Both the position numbers and the translations under genes were made by a program. 64,000 bases of DNA, from NCBI GenBank assembly GCA_002812745.2, contig NCSJ02000219.1, positions 1 to 64,000 on the forward strand. The letters run 5' to 3'. The notes under the pieces were generated by a model that saw nothing but the letters and a program-made list of their open reading frames with translations, was not told where the DNA came from and did no database searches. Shown here in pieces: positions 1-11,670 of the stretch. How positions within the stretch are numbered: the stretch's first letter is position 1; each line of letters begins with the position of its first letter. Source of the stretch: Scytalidium lignicola (taxonomy: Eukaryota > Ascomycota > Leotiomycetes).

Positions 1-2048
1 TTTGGTAAACTTAATAGCATAACATTCAATGATACTGACTATAAAGAGGATGCCCTCCGTGCTTGAACCGGTTTGTTTCCTTCCTTTGCAGTTGATTAAT
101 ATTCACTCAGTGGAGATCTGCCTATATATTTCGTAAGATTTCCTGTCCCTTAATCTTCCTTCCTCACAAAACACAAGACTCGACTTCAGACCGAATATCA
201 CTTCGGTTTGCAGAGGTCGGTCCATATAGCTGTAAGGCTAACCTATAACTCCGCCGCTACGTTCCAGAACTTGCAGCTTACAAAAATCAAGGTTGTGCTT
301 CCCCAAATCAACCATTTCCTGCATTCTGAACTAACCTACTCTCTAGTTTTATCAAGCATCTATAATTCAAAACAGTAACAATGGCTGCGAGCAACCGTAA
401 AAATATTGAAGATATTATTCCCTTTGCTGAATAGATGGATCTCCTTGTTTACGGAAGCTTTGATAAGAATTGGAATATCATAAATATGAAGTCAAACAAA
501 AGGAAGTGGGACCTCATAATGGAAGGAGGGGGGTGGGATATATGTTATACAATGAATCCCAGTCACCTACCTTAAAGGCTGTGAAAAGGCATTTAAGCGC
601 TGAAAATGAGGAACGTCTTTCTAAGAAATTAAGGGGAAAAGGGGAAATGGATATTATTAATTACGTTGCGGACATATGATTTCCAGAAAGGGTAATGCCG
701 CTTTGTGGCAGAGTATATCAAAATTCCTCCCGTTGTCGTTGTCCTTCTCGCTGTCATTTTCTTTCGGAATCATACCAACATTATCTAATCAAAAAGCAAG
801 AAGAATTTTTTAGAAAACATCTGCTTTAGTTAATTTAGAATTCAATATCTTTCCATCAGTTGTATTAACATTTGGATCTTAATGCATAGCATAGTGGTTA
901 TTAGATTTGTCTCTATTTCAAACTTGGGCTACGACATGTATTTACACTCGACTCATTCTATTCACTAGCAAAGTTGCTACGTCTAATACAATGCTCATTT
1001 TGCAGTATTTATTCTAGCATTATTTATTTTCCCATTCCTATCAGCAGATATTCTATAAAATATAATAGTTAATATTATCTCACTTATAAAACTGCCAAGA
1101 TACTTTCATTATCTCTTGATCTGGTCTCTTTGCTAGTCCAAATAATGACGACCACCTAGTAGTATTCAATTTTAATTATATTATTGAATAATGGCCGTTG
1201 AAGAGCAGGTTAAGTAAATAAAGCNAAAAAAGAGCCTAAACCCTCAGTGCTTTGCATGACAATTAGTGGAGATCAGGAAAGGATATCGCTCTAAACTTAT
1301 GACAAGTTTGCTTGAAGGGAGATAATGGGTTCGGCTCGGGCCGAAGATGTTGTATGTCAACGTCATCGGCGCCTTATAACATGCTGGTAGAATAAGTTAT
1401 TATGCCTTCTTATATAGTTTTCNTTTTACTTTAAGCGCTACAGTAAAACATTTAAAGGTAACTAACGTTCAATTACTTAATTCATTGTAAATCTCCCTAT
1501 TAGCTGCTCTTTTTTAGTTGAATTTTGGGGGAAGAAATTTAATTGGGAAAGTGTAGTGAATGACATCATACAAACATACACACGCGACAGGTTGCCGTGC
1601 CTTGCAGACTTCCGCTGAATTGCCTCGAGACGCACCTAATCATCATCTTTGATCCCTATTTCTGTTCCAAAAAGCAACTTTTAAACGGAACTTCGACACC
1701 AAGACAGGGTTCAGAGGGCTTTCGTAAACTGAAGCTGTTGCATCGAATCTGCTCTTATACATAAAGAATAAGGTAACGAGTCAGATGGAGCAACATTCTG
1801 AGCATGAATTGCCGGCGTCTAAATAGTAATCTTGGGCGCAAACTGATAGAATATAGCTTAGTCAAGGAACCGCTAGATTCGGAGGATCGCTGTTTGTATT
1901 CTCATGCTATCTTTCGTGGGATCAAAATATTGGTATGTCGGTCCTGTTCTTTGATCTCTGCAAAGTTTCTTTGATTTAAATACTTCCTAAAATCAATTGC
2001 TCCGACTTACTTGTTACTTACAAAGGTATCTAGACATAGGCCGTCGAC
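1..2048. other. AT-rich gene-poor region
   Basis: No intact gene is visible apart from the possible decayed gene at 381-679. Long AT-rich tracts lie at about 780-1180 and 1380-1560, with single N bases at 1225 and 1423 beside A/T runs. The base composition and short broken frames could reflect ageing by mutation such as RIP, but no repeat partner is visible here to test this. Confidence 0.6.
381..679 (+). pseudogene. possible decayed gene 5' end
   Basis: An ATG at 381 sits in a good fungal start context (aacagtaaca before ATG) and opens a frame that meets one TAG at 432-434, continues in the same frame to a TAA at 573-575, and overlaps another open frame running to 679. No GT donor lies before the first stop, so an intron cannot easily explain it. 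This looks like the 5' end of a gene broken by at least one stop and one frameshift, or a chance start. No family is recognised. Confidence 0.2.
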
Positions 2049-2306
2049 ATGTCCGATCACCAGGCGAGTCACGAAATTGAGGACCGTGATGCGAAGAAGG
2101 CTGTCACCGCAGGGTTGACGGATCAGGAGACCATAGAGCAATTATCATCCACCGGAAATGCGGCCAAGGATAAGAGGAGGGACTCTATAGGGAACAATGA
2201 GGAAGATACCAGTGCCGAGGCCAGAGATAGGGCGATGGAGATTAGCGGAAACAGCAATGGCATTGAAGTAGAGAGGGAGAAGGATATGAAAGCCACCGCC
2301 GTCTGA
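2049..2306 (+). CDS. small hydrophilic hypothetical protein
   Basis: This 85-residue ORF starts at an ATG and ends at a TGA. It is highly charged (many Glu, Asp, Lys and Arg) with no hydrophobic segment, so if made it would be a soluble, probably disordered protein. No motif or family is recognised. The opposite strand holds an overlapping 115-codon frame that looks like its shadow. It may be a genuine small gene, a last exon whose upstream exons I cannot find, or chance. Nothing in its neighbours suggests a function. Confidence 0.3.
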   Translation: MSDHQASHEIEDRDAKKAVTAGLTDQETIEQLSSTGNAAKDKRRDSIGNNEEDTSAEARDRAMEISGNSNGIEVEREKDMKATAV

Positions 2307-3306
2307 CAATGGTACAGATCTTTCGGAAGTAGCAGAACTGTGTCCATGGAGAGTGTGTACAAAATGGAACGCTTATTACAGGAAATATATTGCAACAAGT
2401 CACGAATCCGAAGATAATTTTTCTTTGTCTTCCACAAAAGTCTCGAATATCCTTCGCAGTTAGTCACCACATGCCCCTATATTGTTGAACTTCGACATAA
2501 CAAGATCGAGTGCATTAACACCTCAATATAATACAAGTATCTGTTCAGACTCGATCATGTAGGTGTTATCCAGCTCTGAGTATTGTCTAAATATACTGAG
2601 CATACAGTAGAGATAAGTTATCATGTACTCTACAAGGAACTTATTTCTAAGTCACTTTACAGTAAGTTGGATAGATATGTTGTAGCCACTCGATAGCTTC
2701 AACCCCGGTTGTTCAGGTGTCGAGACTTCCGGACGATTTCTTGGTTTCATCAAACACACCACCTTCACACGAACCTTCGCCTCTGTATTTTCAGGAGGGA
2801 GACCATGATTCTCTAACCTTGGGAATAAGAGAAAGCTAAATTAAGACACCATTACTTACAGATATAATTTTCTAGGGTGAGCCATCTAAATCCTTAACTT
2901 TTTACTTCGAGCAGATACGGTTACATAAGCGGAGTTGAGGGTTTAGACCAATTACAAAGTGGTGCATTTGCTACGTTATGATTCCTCTGTAGCAAATGCA
3001 CTACTTTCTTACTGGTCAAAAAAGAGAGATTGTGTCTTTTTATTGGGTTTTCATCGAAGGGGTGGTGGCCCATATTGGCAATATAATGTTAAACATACTT
3101 CTTTGACATGCATGTTAAGTGATAAGCGAGGTGTGGTTCCTCTGGGTATATAAGTATGAAAGGCTACTCATCTTGGGTTGAAGGGATGGATTAATTAATT
3201 GTTTCTTCTAAAACAATTAAGAGTGCTCCTAATAGTTTCTTTCATTGTGAGTTATAAAAAGTAAGAATATTGTTGGTGACTGGAGTCGCGGTGACTAGGT
3301 GTGGAG
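2307..3306. other. intergenic, contains one hairpin
   Basis: No gene is visible. The interval holds a 29-bp imperfect inverted repeat (2946-3017, listed separately) and two copies of TACAGTA near 2603 and 2658. The 64-codon frame at 2959-3153 runs through the hairpin and is not considered coding. Confidence 0.6.
2946..3017. repeat. imperfect inverted repeat (hairpin)
   Basis: The arms 2946-2974 and 2989-3017 match at 25 of 29 positions when one is reverse-complemented, around a 14-nt loop. The inner 13 bases (GTGCATTTGCTAC) pair perfectly. It could be a small-RNA precursor, a decayed miniature transposon or a cruciform. No target-site duplication was identified. Confidence 0.7.
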
Positions 3307-3701
3307 ATGTCTGGGGGAGGCTTTTTCTCGCGGCAGCAGTTCCCTTTGAAGGCCGATGAGTGGGAGGAATTTTGTCGGGAGATGGATTCGCAGATGATGT
3401 TTGCGGTAAGTAGGATGNTTTTTTGTGTGTGGGGAGCAGGAGACGCAGCACAGTCGGGTGGAGATGTTAGAGGAGAAGGTTGCGGCTGTTAGGTCGCAGC
3501 TGGTGTTTTATGAGAGGTTGTTAGAGTTTGAAAAGGGTAAGCGTTGGTGTCCGTATGAGAGCAGGAAAGCGATTGATTGGCTGATTTTGTTGTTTTGAAG
3601 GTTGTGATGATGTGCAGCTGGCGGGAGCCAGTGACTGGCAGATGGCGGAGTTGTTACGCTTCGTTCGATCACAGTGTATGATGAGCGTTGAGAGACTATG
3701 A
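3307..3701 (+). CDS. small coiled-coil protein, three exons
   Basis: Hand splicing gives exons 3307-3405, 3440-3536 and 3601-3701, totalling 297 nt and 98 residues with a TGA stop. Introns start GTAAGT and GTAAGC and end in AG; the second has a CTGAT branch-like site. The first is only 34 nt, shorter than usual, but contains an N beside a T run, so its true length is uncertain. The middle exon (VEMLEEKVAAVRSQL onward) has heptad-like spacing and should form a short coiled coil. The spliced frame staying open to a stop across three exons argues that this is real. Small proteins of this type are often subunits of larger assemblies, but no family is recognised and I assign no function. Confidence 0.5.
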
Positions 3702-4767
3702 TGGATATTTGGTTTTAAATTTAGATTTTATTTTAGTGAAAGCTTGTTTTGACGGGAGGAGTGATTTGGAGTCGTTGTGGTAGTTGAAGAATGTTTCAAA
3801 CTTTTATTAAAAAGTTGTTTTAGGCTTATGAAGTGTTCAATCTCTCCTGCCCAAAATTCGCTAACAATTTCGATCTCGCTGCGATTACTTATAAAAGTGG
3901 GCGAAGAACTCGAATTGCTAGACCAGTTCTAAACCAACCCTATTGAAACCGAGACTGCAAAATCCATTGTAAACCGGCCAGGGTCTTAGACAGCTCCTAG
4001 TTTGATTTCAGACGTTGGAAAATTAATTAATTATTATGTTAATGCCCCGCAACGTCGCATTGTACAGTTATTCTCACACAACCTATAGCCCCGCCACACT
4101 GGCTCAGCGATGAGTACAGCCTTCTTTCGCTAATTAATCCTGAAACTTTCATGCACGAATAAAAATGATCAATACTATATACAAGATAATTTGCCGAAGT
4201 GGTGAGATTCAAAAGTGGTTAACTGTAAGACATCAAGTGTACATAAGGGGTGCAAGAAATGAGTGGTCATCCTCAAAGGTTATCCCATTCCACCGCACTG
4301 CAATTTTAGCGCTGTCGAAGATAACTTGGTGAGGCGAAGTATAGGTGTGGTGAGGATGCCCAAATGCTTCATATGATTGGGGGATGATTTGCTTTTTCCT
4401 TCAGTGTTCTAGAACAACCACTCGCGTTCGTTTTCTCTCGGGGTACCCTCGTGCCCAGCTTGACGGATCATCTTTTTTTCCGGCGAATAATAAATAAGTT
4501 AATGGTTAGGCAGTCCTAACCTACTTTTCTAGACATGATGTAGTGTACACGTCGCTTGGTAATTGAGAGTGTGGCATTGAAATGCAAAGCGTAGATTTAT
4601 AGAACACGAACAAAAATGNAAAAAAATATAATTCATTTTCGATAGCAGGAACTCCCTAAAAAGGGCTCCGACTGCAAATTACGTAAGAGTGTCAACTGAT
4701 TTTTCGAAACCGATTTTTGTTACCGTCATAAATAGATTTAACGCCTATCACTCCAACAACCAGAGCC
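3702..4767. other. intergenic upstream of tRNA-Lys
   Basis: No gene is visible. AT-rich tracts occur near 4020 and 4480-4640, and an N lies at 4619 beside an A run. Confidence 0.55.
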
Positions 4768-4855
4768 GCCCGGCTAGCTCAATCGGTAGAGCGTGAGACT
4801 CTTACACTTCCCTGAGATCATCTCAAGGTTGCGGGTTCGACCCCCGCGTTGGGCT
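4768..4855 (+). tRNA. tRNA-Lys (CTT), with intron
   Basis: The acceptor arms GCCCGGC (4768-4774) and GTTGGGC (4848-4854) pair with two G-T pairs, followed by discriminator T at 4855. The D arm reads TAGCTCAATCGGTAGAGC. The anticodon stem TGAGA/TCTCA encloses CTCTTA, a 15-nt intron at 4805-4819, then A; the anticodon CTT is at 4801-4803. The T arm contains GGGTTCGACCCCC. The intron begins one base after the anticodon, the normal place for eukaryotic nuclear tRNA introns removed by the tRNA splicing endonuclease. It decodes AAG lysine codons. Confidence 0.95.
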
Positions 4856-5667
4856 CAATTCCCATCTTGAAACAAANTTTTTTTGCACTTGTGTTAATAT
4901 AACTATAACTCACAAATACTCTATATGAAAAAATATGATTAGCGAACTCATGCCTCCGAACGAGTGTCGATTGCAAAAAGTTCTTGCTAGCGCAGCCACA
5001 AAAAAGCTGCAGAGGGGTGATTTTTTTTAAATTCACCGCTTTCTGGCAGAACTATATGCGGTGAAAATTCTGCCACAGGGCGGTGAGTAAAACTTACCTG
5101 TAATTATGGCGGTCTTCAGGGCTGTGAATACCCTGTAATTAAGTTATAAAGCGTTTCAGGCATTACACTTACCGAAAAAGAACCTACAACGGCAAGATGT
5201 AGAAGTAGATTCTCTACAAAAATAGAACTGCTACTATAACCCAACTGTGAGTATGGCTTAAAGGAAAGAAACACGATGTTCCATATCTGTTACTACTATC
5301 TATATATATTCTTCAACATCTTAGCATGTCGATACAATGTGAAATCTACATTTCAATGAATAACATACAGCAGTTGATCCGGGGGACAAAGCTCTCTGCT
5401 TCTTTTCTAGTCCGTCTCACCTGTAACATGGATACGTAAGAGAAATTATTTAGCAACTTGTTCATTAATATCATTAAAGAAAGCACCAAAAAAATCGTCT
5501 AGTTTTTATTTTGGGTATCCTCTCAACTCCTCTTACACCTCGGTATGATTTCGATATCATAACTACCGTATTCCCCCTAGGCACCACTTTCCCATTATAT
5601 TTCCCCCAACCTAAGTCCCCGTAGAATTACAGTATACAATAAAACATTCCGAACTAAAAAAACTAGC
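4856..5667. other. intergenic, 3' of tRNA and of Zn2Cys6 gene
   Basis: No gene is visible. A T run follows the tRNA within about 20 bases (4877 onward, with an N), which suits an RNA polymerase III terminator. The rest is AT-rich and likely holds the 3' UTR of the regulator gene on the minus strand. Confidence 0.5.
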
Positions 5668-7494
5668 TCATAGACCTGATTTATAATCTCCCAGCATACC
5701 ATTGGCTATAAAATCATGCGCCAAAGAGATTGGAGGATAAGTGTTAAACACAGCATCCCAATCAATGCCAACATCCTCCACCTGCCCGGTTTGATCGATG
5801 CCGGATGCTGCAATCTCCAACAAGGAGAGATCTTGCTTTTTCTTCTTAACCGAATCCCTCAGAAGCGTCCGCGCTGTATCAAGGGCCTCTACAGCAAGAT
5901 GGGTTCGGCCTAATAGCTCGACGACTTTCTCAAATGTCTCCAGAACCCAGGCCACATGTGACAGAGTCTCGGATGTATCGACTGACAGAAGGACACAGCA
6001 GTATTGAAATATCGTGCTGAGAACATTCCACCATGGCCGATTCTGCTGTGCTAGAATATAAGCCGCAGAAACGCTCTTGTTGCCGAGGGTTACGATATCA
6101 GCAATGACCGCTTTCTCGATGCCTTGCCTTAAGAGACGTAAACGACGATAAAATGCAAAGGCAAAATCAGCCTTCGTCAAGGTAATCATTTCACAACTGT
6201 CGTTGATTCGCTTCATCGCTTGGATCCCTCGTAACAGTTCATCTCTATCACAGTTTGCACTCTCTGGAGGGATCATCTGTGCTATCTTAACCAGATTCGC
6301 GAAGGAGCTTCCAGGTGTGAATTTAATTTGCTTGCAAGTAATACTGTCCAGCTTGACGCTAGATCGTCCATATTCGTAAGCCGTTAGCATGTTGACCGTC
6401 CATGAGCACCAAAACACCGCTCGAGCACGTTCTAAGCCTTGTTCATCGCTTGATATCGAGTGGCCTGGAGTGCTATCGGTGGTAAGGATAATAGCACCGA
6501 CATCATGGTGTAGACCGGTTGCTTCAGCAAGATGCAGCGTCACACAGCTAGCCAACCACGCGACATGCGGTCTTGTGGTGGCCCGGAGATATATGCTTCG
6601 TAGAAGCCAGGCACAGACCTGATCTATCGAGGGTCGCCTGCAGATCTCCGAATCTTCAAGAACACCTTTTGCATACCGCAGGATATCCTGCTCTCTGGGG
6701 TGGCCCGTAGGAAAAGAGAAGTATGAGCCTAATGTAGCAACCCCGGCCATCACAGCACTGAATTCCAGAGACTGGTATGATCCATTCCAGTAATTCCCGC
6801 ATCTTTCAGCAAAGTGCTCATGTTCCAGGAACCCAAATATGGGATGTATGGCCGTGTAGTATACATCAGCGTAAACGTTAAACTCCTCCTGCGAAATAAT
6901 CGACGACAGAGCAACATGAGAGCTGCCGGACTCTTCGGGTCTCAGGCTACAGTGATAGGCAAAAGAATGAAGAGGAAGGGGCGTGGATGATTGTAGATCC
7001 GCAGCTAGAGACCTGGGAAAGGCGACGGCTGAGTTCTGGCTCATATACCTGGAATTATATGGATCTAGAATCCCTCTGTCTAAAGCAATTGGCTTCAGTA
7101 TTTCATCTGAGCGACTTCGATCCTTCCCCTCTGAATCGGTGTGAGAATGTAAAGTCCTTCTTGAGACAGGAGACTCTGAACGCATTCGTTCATCACTCTC
7201 GCCATTGTCATTGTGTAGTAGTCGAGAGCCTGGGCTGAGACTCAAGCCGGTGCGTTGCATGTAAGCCGCTGAGGGTCGGTTGTCTTTTGCATATTGGCAT
7301 TCATAGTCATATGTTTTACACATTGAGCACGGATGCTGCATATCACATTTCCTCTTGCGAAGGCGACATGGAAGACACGCTTTCCTGGCGCGCTGACGTC
7401 TTCTAATAGGGGCTGGTGCGGATGAGTCCGGAGGGTTTGCAACTTTGGTGGGGGAGTTCATGATTCCGGTGCGAGAGACCGGAAGTGAGGGCAT
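5668..7494 (-). CDS. Zn2Cys6 fungal transcription factor
   Basis: This single-exon ORF of 608 residues starts at the ATG at 7494. Near the N-terminus Cys40, 43, 50, 56, 59 and 66 form the CX2CX6CX5CX2CX6C binuclear zinc cluster, preceded by a basic stretch (RRRQRARK) that contacts DNA. From about residue 190 the sequence resembles the fungal-specific regulatory domain of this class (for example FGFLEHEHFAERCG and the WLASCVTLHLAEATGLH helix). Such proteins are nuclear, usually dimeric activators or repressors of metabolic genes. The target genes cannot be inferred. The nearest gene past its promoter is the divergent Pth11-like gene, 1.8 kb away. No intron is needed and the length is typical. 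Confidence 0.9.
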   Translation of the reverse strand: MPSLPVSRTGIMNSPTKVANPPDSSAPAPIRRRQRARKACLPCRLRKRKCDMQHPCSMCKTYDYECQYAKDNRPSAAYMQRTGLSLSPGSRLLHNDNGESDERMRSESPVSRRTLHSHTDSEGKDRSRSDEILKPIALDRGILDPYNSRYMSQNSAVAFPRSLAADLQSSTPLPLHSFAYHCSLRPEESGSSHVALSSIISQEEFNVYADVYYTAIHPIFGFLEHEHFAERCGNYWNGSYQSLEFSAVMAGVATLGSYFSFPTGHPREQDILRYAKGVLEDSEICRRPSIDQVCAWLLRSIYLRATTRPHVAWLASCVTLHLAEATGLHHDVGAIILTTDSTPGHSISSDEQGLERARAVFWCSWTVNMLTAYEYGRSSVKLDSITCKQIKFTPGSSFANLVKIAQMIPPESANCDRDELLRGIQAMKRINDSCEMITLTKADFAFAFYRRLRLLRQGIEKAVIADIVTLGNKSVSAAYILAQQNRPWWNVLSTIFQYCCVLLSVDTSETLSHVAWVLETFEKVVELLGRTHLAVEALDTARTLLRDSVKKKKQDLSLLEIAASGIDQTGQVEDVGIDWDAVFNTYPPISLAHDFIANGMLGDYKSGL

Positions 7495-9316
7495 TCGGTG
7501 CGTTGCATAAGATGGTTCATATCAGAGGCGGCTGCTGGCGGGTATTGTGTGTGGGGATATCTCTGTTTGAACTTGGGGGATAAGAAATGTTTTCATCAAT
7601 AAGAGGATGAGAGGGATCTAGCATGAGAGTGGGTATACGCGGGGAGATGGTATTGTAAGCCCAGATCGAGGCTTTGACAAACTGATTCCAGGCGCGCAGG
7701 GAGAGAATACCCGAGCCAATCACGTGCTGCGGCTAGAAATGCCGGGAAAAGAAGGATAAGTCATCTTTCGCAGGCGTGCTTTGTAATCCAAACCAACGGT
7801 AGGTAAACTTTGTCCTCCTTCCAATCAGAGTCTGCGTCAGAGTACGGTTTGAAGGTCTGGACCCTGATGATGATGCTGATGCAAGCAACATCTCTGTTAA
7901 GTTAGTTAGTTATTCTTACTTAAGCTTTTTCTAAGCACCAGTGACATCTGCTTCGGCACTTACAGTACTGACGTACGGACCGTAAGTGCACGGATTAGCG
8001 ACGGAGTCTAATAAAAGGCTTAATTGACGTTGATTGATAAGTTGATGAGCCAGGATCTTTGATAACTGAAGTCAAATCCTAAGTCATGAACACGCGAGAA
8101 CTTCAACAATGACCCGAGGCTCTCAATGGAATTCACAGTTGGACTTGTGTTGTGTCGGACAGTCAGTACCCGATGAGGAAGGAGGTCGATAGCTGAGAGC
8201 AACCGCGGTCTTCTGCGCTGCGACAATCTGTGTGTCGAGCCAAAACGGTCTCGTCAGCGGGGTACTATGACAATTGCGGCTGTGGGACCCGGCGATTCTT
8301 CATATCATTATCTGATGCTACCACATGGAAGGTGGAGTCACTCTGCACAAGGCAGATAATGGCCCGAATAATGGAAGTCGATCATTGTTGAAGAACCTGG
8401 CTAGACCAGCTCTTGATATACTGCTGGTACGTCACGACAAGCAATCAGTGCGAAGCCGTGCGGTGCCCATTGTGCTTTGATGTTCGCCTGGTCCAGCATC
8501 TTACTCATCCCACGCATCAATGTGTCAATTTGCCAGAGTAAGCTGGGAGGCATCAAAGTTATCACCATGCCTCTTAGTCTCGTTTCATGGGTTTCAGTTA
8601 AACCAGAAGGACAACTAGACCAAGGAGAAACCTGAGGGTGAATCGCTGAAGACATTTTGGAACTGAGAACTTGAACCTGCATTGTACAGTACCTGTCAGT
8701 AAGCAGAACTATGCTGTACCGTCTGTCAGCACTAACCGCCCAAGAATAAACACCCTAGATATCATGTTGCAGAGATAGCATGCCCCATCCCGTACATTGG
8801 AATGTGGAGCGACATTTTCTGTAAATTAATTAACTGCTCGTGGAAGTCGTCGAATTGCGAGGCTGTATTTCTTTTTCTTTGCAGAGAGTGGACGTCCGAG
8901 ACACCTGCTTCTTCTCGGCTAGTGCTTCAGCATGCTGCATCTTGGGGAGCATCAGTCCCAGCCCTCATTTACCTCATCTACATGTTGTACCTGCTATGAC
9001 CTTTTCTTATCGTGCATGTCATCGCAGCAACACCCTAGATAAAGTGCATTGGCCTTGAACCTTAAAAGGATAACACGCCCTGGATGCTGACGGTGCTGAC
9101 GTTTAACATGCTGTCGTTGCCGCCTCACTTCCCGTCAGCCCGTTGAATCCGTGTATACCATCAGATTCCCGATTCCGTGTCGCACAGAAGCCGTTTGAAA
9201 TGAATCCTCTCACGGGCCGAGCTTCTTGTGTCAGGTTCAGCAGCATCGGAAATATATAGACTCTAGACTCCAGGCTCTATCAATCCAGAGAGATCTTCGC
9301 TCTCTAACCAGGCAAG
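7495..9316. other. divergent intergenic region, regulator and Pth11-like gene
   Basis: This 1.8-kb region separates two genes transcribed away from each other and should hold both promoters. A TATA-like AATATATAGA lies at about 9250, some 60 bp before the Pth11-like start. The only longer frame is the doubtful ORF at 8401-8682. Confidence 0.5.
8401..8682 (-). CDS. doubtful 93-residue ORF
   Basis: The frame has an ATG start at 8682 and a TAG stop, encoding 93 residues rich in Met, Pro and Ser with no recognised motif. It lies inside a long divergent promoter region. It could be a small gene, a fragment of an older one or chance. No flanking exon with clear splice sites was found. Confidence 0.2.
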   Translation of the reverse strand: MQVQVLSSKMSSAIHPQVSPWSSCPSGLTETHETRLRGMVITLMPPSLLWQIDTLMRGMSKMLDQANIKAQWAPHGFALIACRDVPAVYQELV

Positions 9317-11039
9317 ATGTCGGGTAATCTGACCTCGTGCCAGATTTATTACAACTGCACCATTATCGATGGCGCAACTACGAATGGCACTTTTTTTGTC
9401 GGTGCGTACAATGCGAGTGCTCCAGTTGAGCACTGGCATCATAGGATGGAGCTGGCGACTATCATTACCGCTAATTCTTTAACTTGTAAGTCTGGCACTA
9501 GGCTTCCATGCCTCAATACCCAATATCTCCCATGACTAACGTAGTTGGAAGTCCTAATCACCATTGCTCGTCTATGGTATCGTTTTGCTACTCTTAAGCG
9601 TTTTAGAGGAGATGACTGGTGGATGGTTGCCGCAATTGTATGTTTGCAACTCTCATCTATAATAAACCTCTTTTTCCCCCTAACATCAAGCAGTTGTTCT
9701 TAATCGGTTACACCGCTAGCCAGGTCGGGTCCAACATATATGGAAGTGGTTATCATACAATTAATGTCCCTGATGCCTGGCTCGAATGGCATTGGCATGT
9801 AAGTATATCAACAACAATCTAGTCGCTCCTGGAGTTTGCTCACGTAGAATAGTTTACAGTTGGATATTGTGGATACTACATCATTGTTTCCTTGATAAAG
9901 GCCTCCGTCTGTTTCTGCTTCCTCGAGATCCGTGAGTCCATCATTCCTGAGCTTATCTAAAGGGGCAAGTTCATTTAGCATGAGGCACCAGTATTGATAC
10001 TAGACATATAGTACCATATCACCTTAAAAGACTTAGATACTGGGTCTATGGTCTCTGCGCTCTCATCGTGAGCCTTGGAATCGTGATGACTTTTTCTTGG
10101 CTATTCGGATGCGAGCCATTTATCAGCAACTTTGATTGGAATGTTTTCTCGTCATATTGTATTAATTACGATATCTTTCGATGGAGTAAGAAGCCCTCCC
10201 CATGTACCATACAACATTGTTGACATGCCTGATGTGTACAGTATGGGTTGGCTTGAGCATCCCTATCGATCTGGTCCTGATATTTGTACCATTAAAACTA
10301 CTGAGGAGCATGAAGTTGCATCCCCGTGAACAGCGCCTCTTGAAACTCATATTCAGTGCCAATTTGCTTGGCACAATAACGTGGTACGTATTACTGTCAG
10401 CTTTTCTAGTGATGAACCTGCTAATAGTATTCTAGCGCATTAGGCATCTACGGTGTATGGGAGAACCGTACTGCTGCCCAGCTAGATGAATTCTATAACG
10501 AAACTATCTTTATCATGCTCAACGATATTGAAATTTTGATGTATACTTTAGGCGCCACATTCCCAGGTACGCAACCATTGGATGATCCCTCCTGTACCCA
10601 CAGAATCGCTAATATAGATCCAGTCTTCTCCCGATATATCATAAACATATTACCTACCTCCGCGCGTCGCCCAACAGATGAGAATTTCTCCTCGTGGGCT
10701 CGCAATATACCTACTTTATTTCGATCGTTCGCCATGAGAGAAGATGGTAATGTTACTCCGATGGAAGACCTCCCCAATCAACACGAACAGAACCGGACTC
10801 CAGAAAAAGGTGTTACGGAAATTTTCGAAACACGAAATAAAACTGTTCAACAAGGGAACAAAAGGAACATCGTTGTCAGAGAAAGGAAGATGGAGCCAGG
10901 ATGCACCCATTGGTTCTCTTTGAAGCCGGAAGACGGATCCACTAGCGAGAATGAAGCTATTCTTCGTCTACGTTCAGATAGTGGTACCTCGTCGGGAGCT
11001 GGCCTCCGACCCTCAACTGAGGGCACACCGTCGGTCTAA
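9317..11039 (+). CDS. Pth11-like rhodopsin-domain membrane protein
   Basis: Rebuilt exons: 9317-9485, 9552-9637, 9694-9798, 9853-9931, 10012-10185, 10242-10383 and 10436-11039, giving 452 residues. The product has hydrophobic segments typical of the fungal Pth11/rhodopsin-domain integral membrane family: a short N-glycosylatable N-terminus (NLT, NCT, NGT), then RLWYRFATLKRFRGDDWWMV, then further membrane helices, a cysteine-bearing loop (YCINYDIFRW) and VPLKLLRSMKLHPREQR before the last helices. The roughly 150-residue tail is hydrophilic and probably cytoplasmic. Family members sit in the plasma membrane and some sense host surfaces or nutrients; the ligand here is unknown. A possible extra 51-bp intron (10567-10617) is a multiple of three without a stop, so 435- and 452-residue forms are both possible. 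Confidence 0.85.
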
Positions 11040-11670
11040 CTGCGTGTGGTATTTATGATATTTGGAGTTTTGGAGCGGTATGAGCGTTGTTATTTTTTTC
11101 GGACTTAGCGGGGCATGGGCAATAATGTTGGTTCATCGTGGATACCACAAGCGTTTGGATGGAATTGATATGATGGAAGGGATACCAAGGGATTATTTAC
11201 GGATCGCAGGAATGATATAGGATTTATGCAATGATGTATGTTTGGTTATTACTCTTGACATATGGGAAGGCTTGCAAAGCTTGCAGATTTTAACTTTCAT
11301 TGTGTGCTCTTTGTTTTTGGGCATGTAAAATCATGGATTTATGGGTATGGATGATGCCCTGGAGGCCAATATTTTTTCAGCATATGAAGTTAGAATTCTT
11401 GAAATAATTCCATAAACCTAACAGAGAAGCATATTTTGTGATTTAAAATACGAGTTTCCTAATATGTGAAGAGAGAGGTTCCGAAGCCTCTCATCTCATA
11501 CATGAGATGATAATACCGTGTAAGCGAGCAATTTTCAGACCTAGGCATCTTGTTCTCAAGCTCCCGTCATAATAGCGTGAATAGTTAGATGGCATATTCA
11601 AATCTCCAACCCCCAAAATCTCATCTCTCTAAAACATGCCTAAACTCTAAATAAGAACCTCTCAAAAATA
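11040..11670. other. intergenic between two plus-strand genes
   Basis: No gene is visible. It contains the 3' end of the Pth11-like gene and the promoter of the thioesterase gene. A short palindrome (CATCTCAT-AC-ATGAGATG) lies near 11490-11510. Confidence 0.5.
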
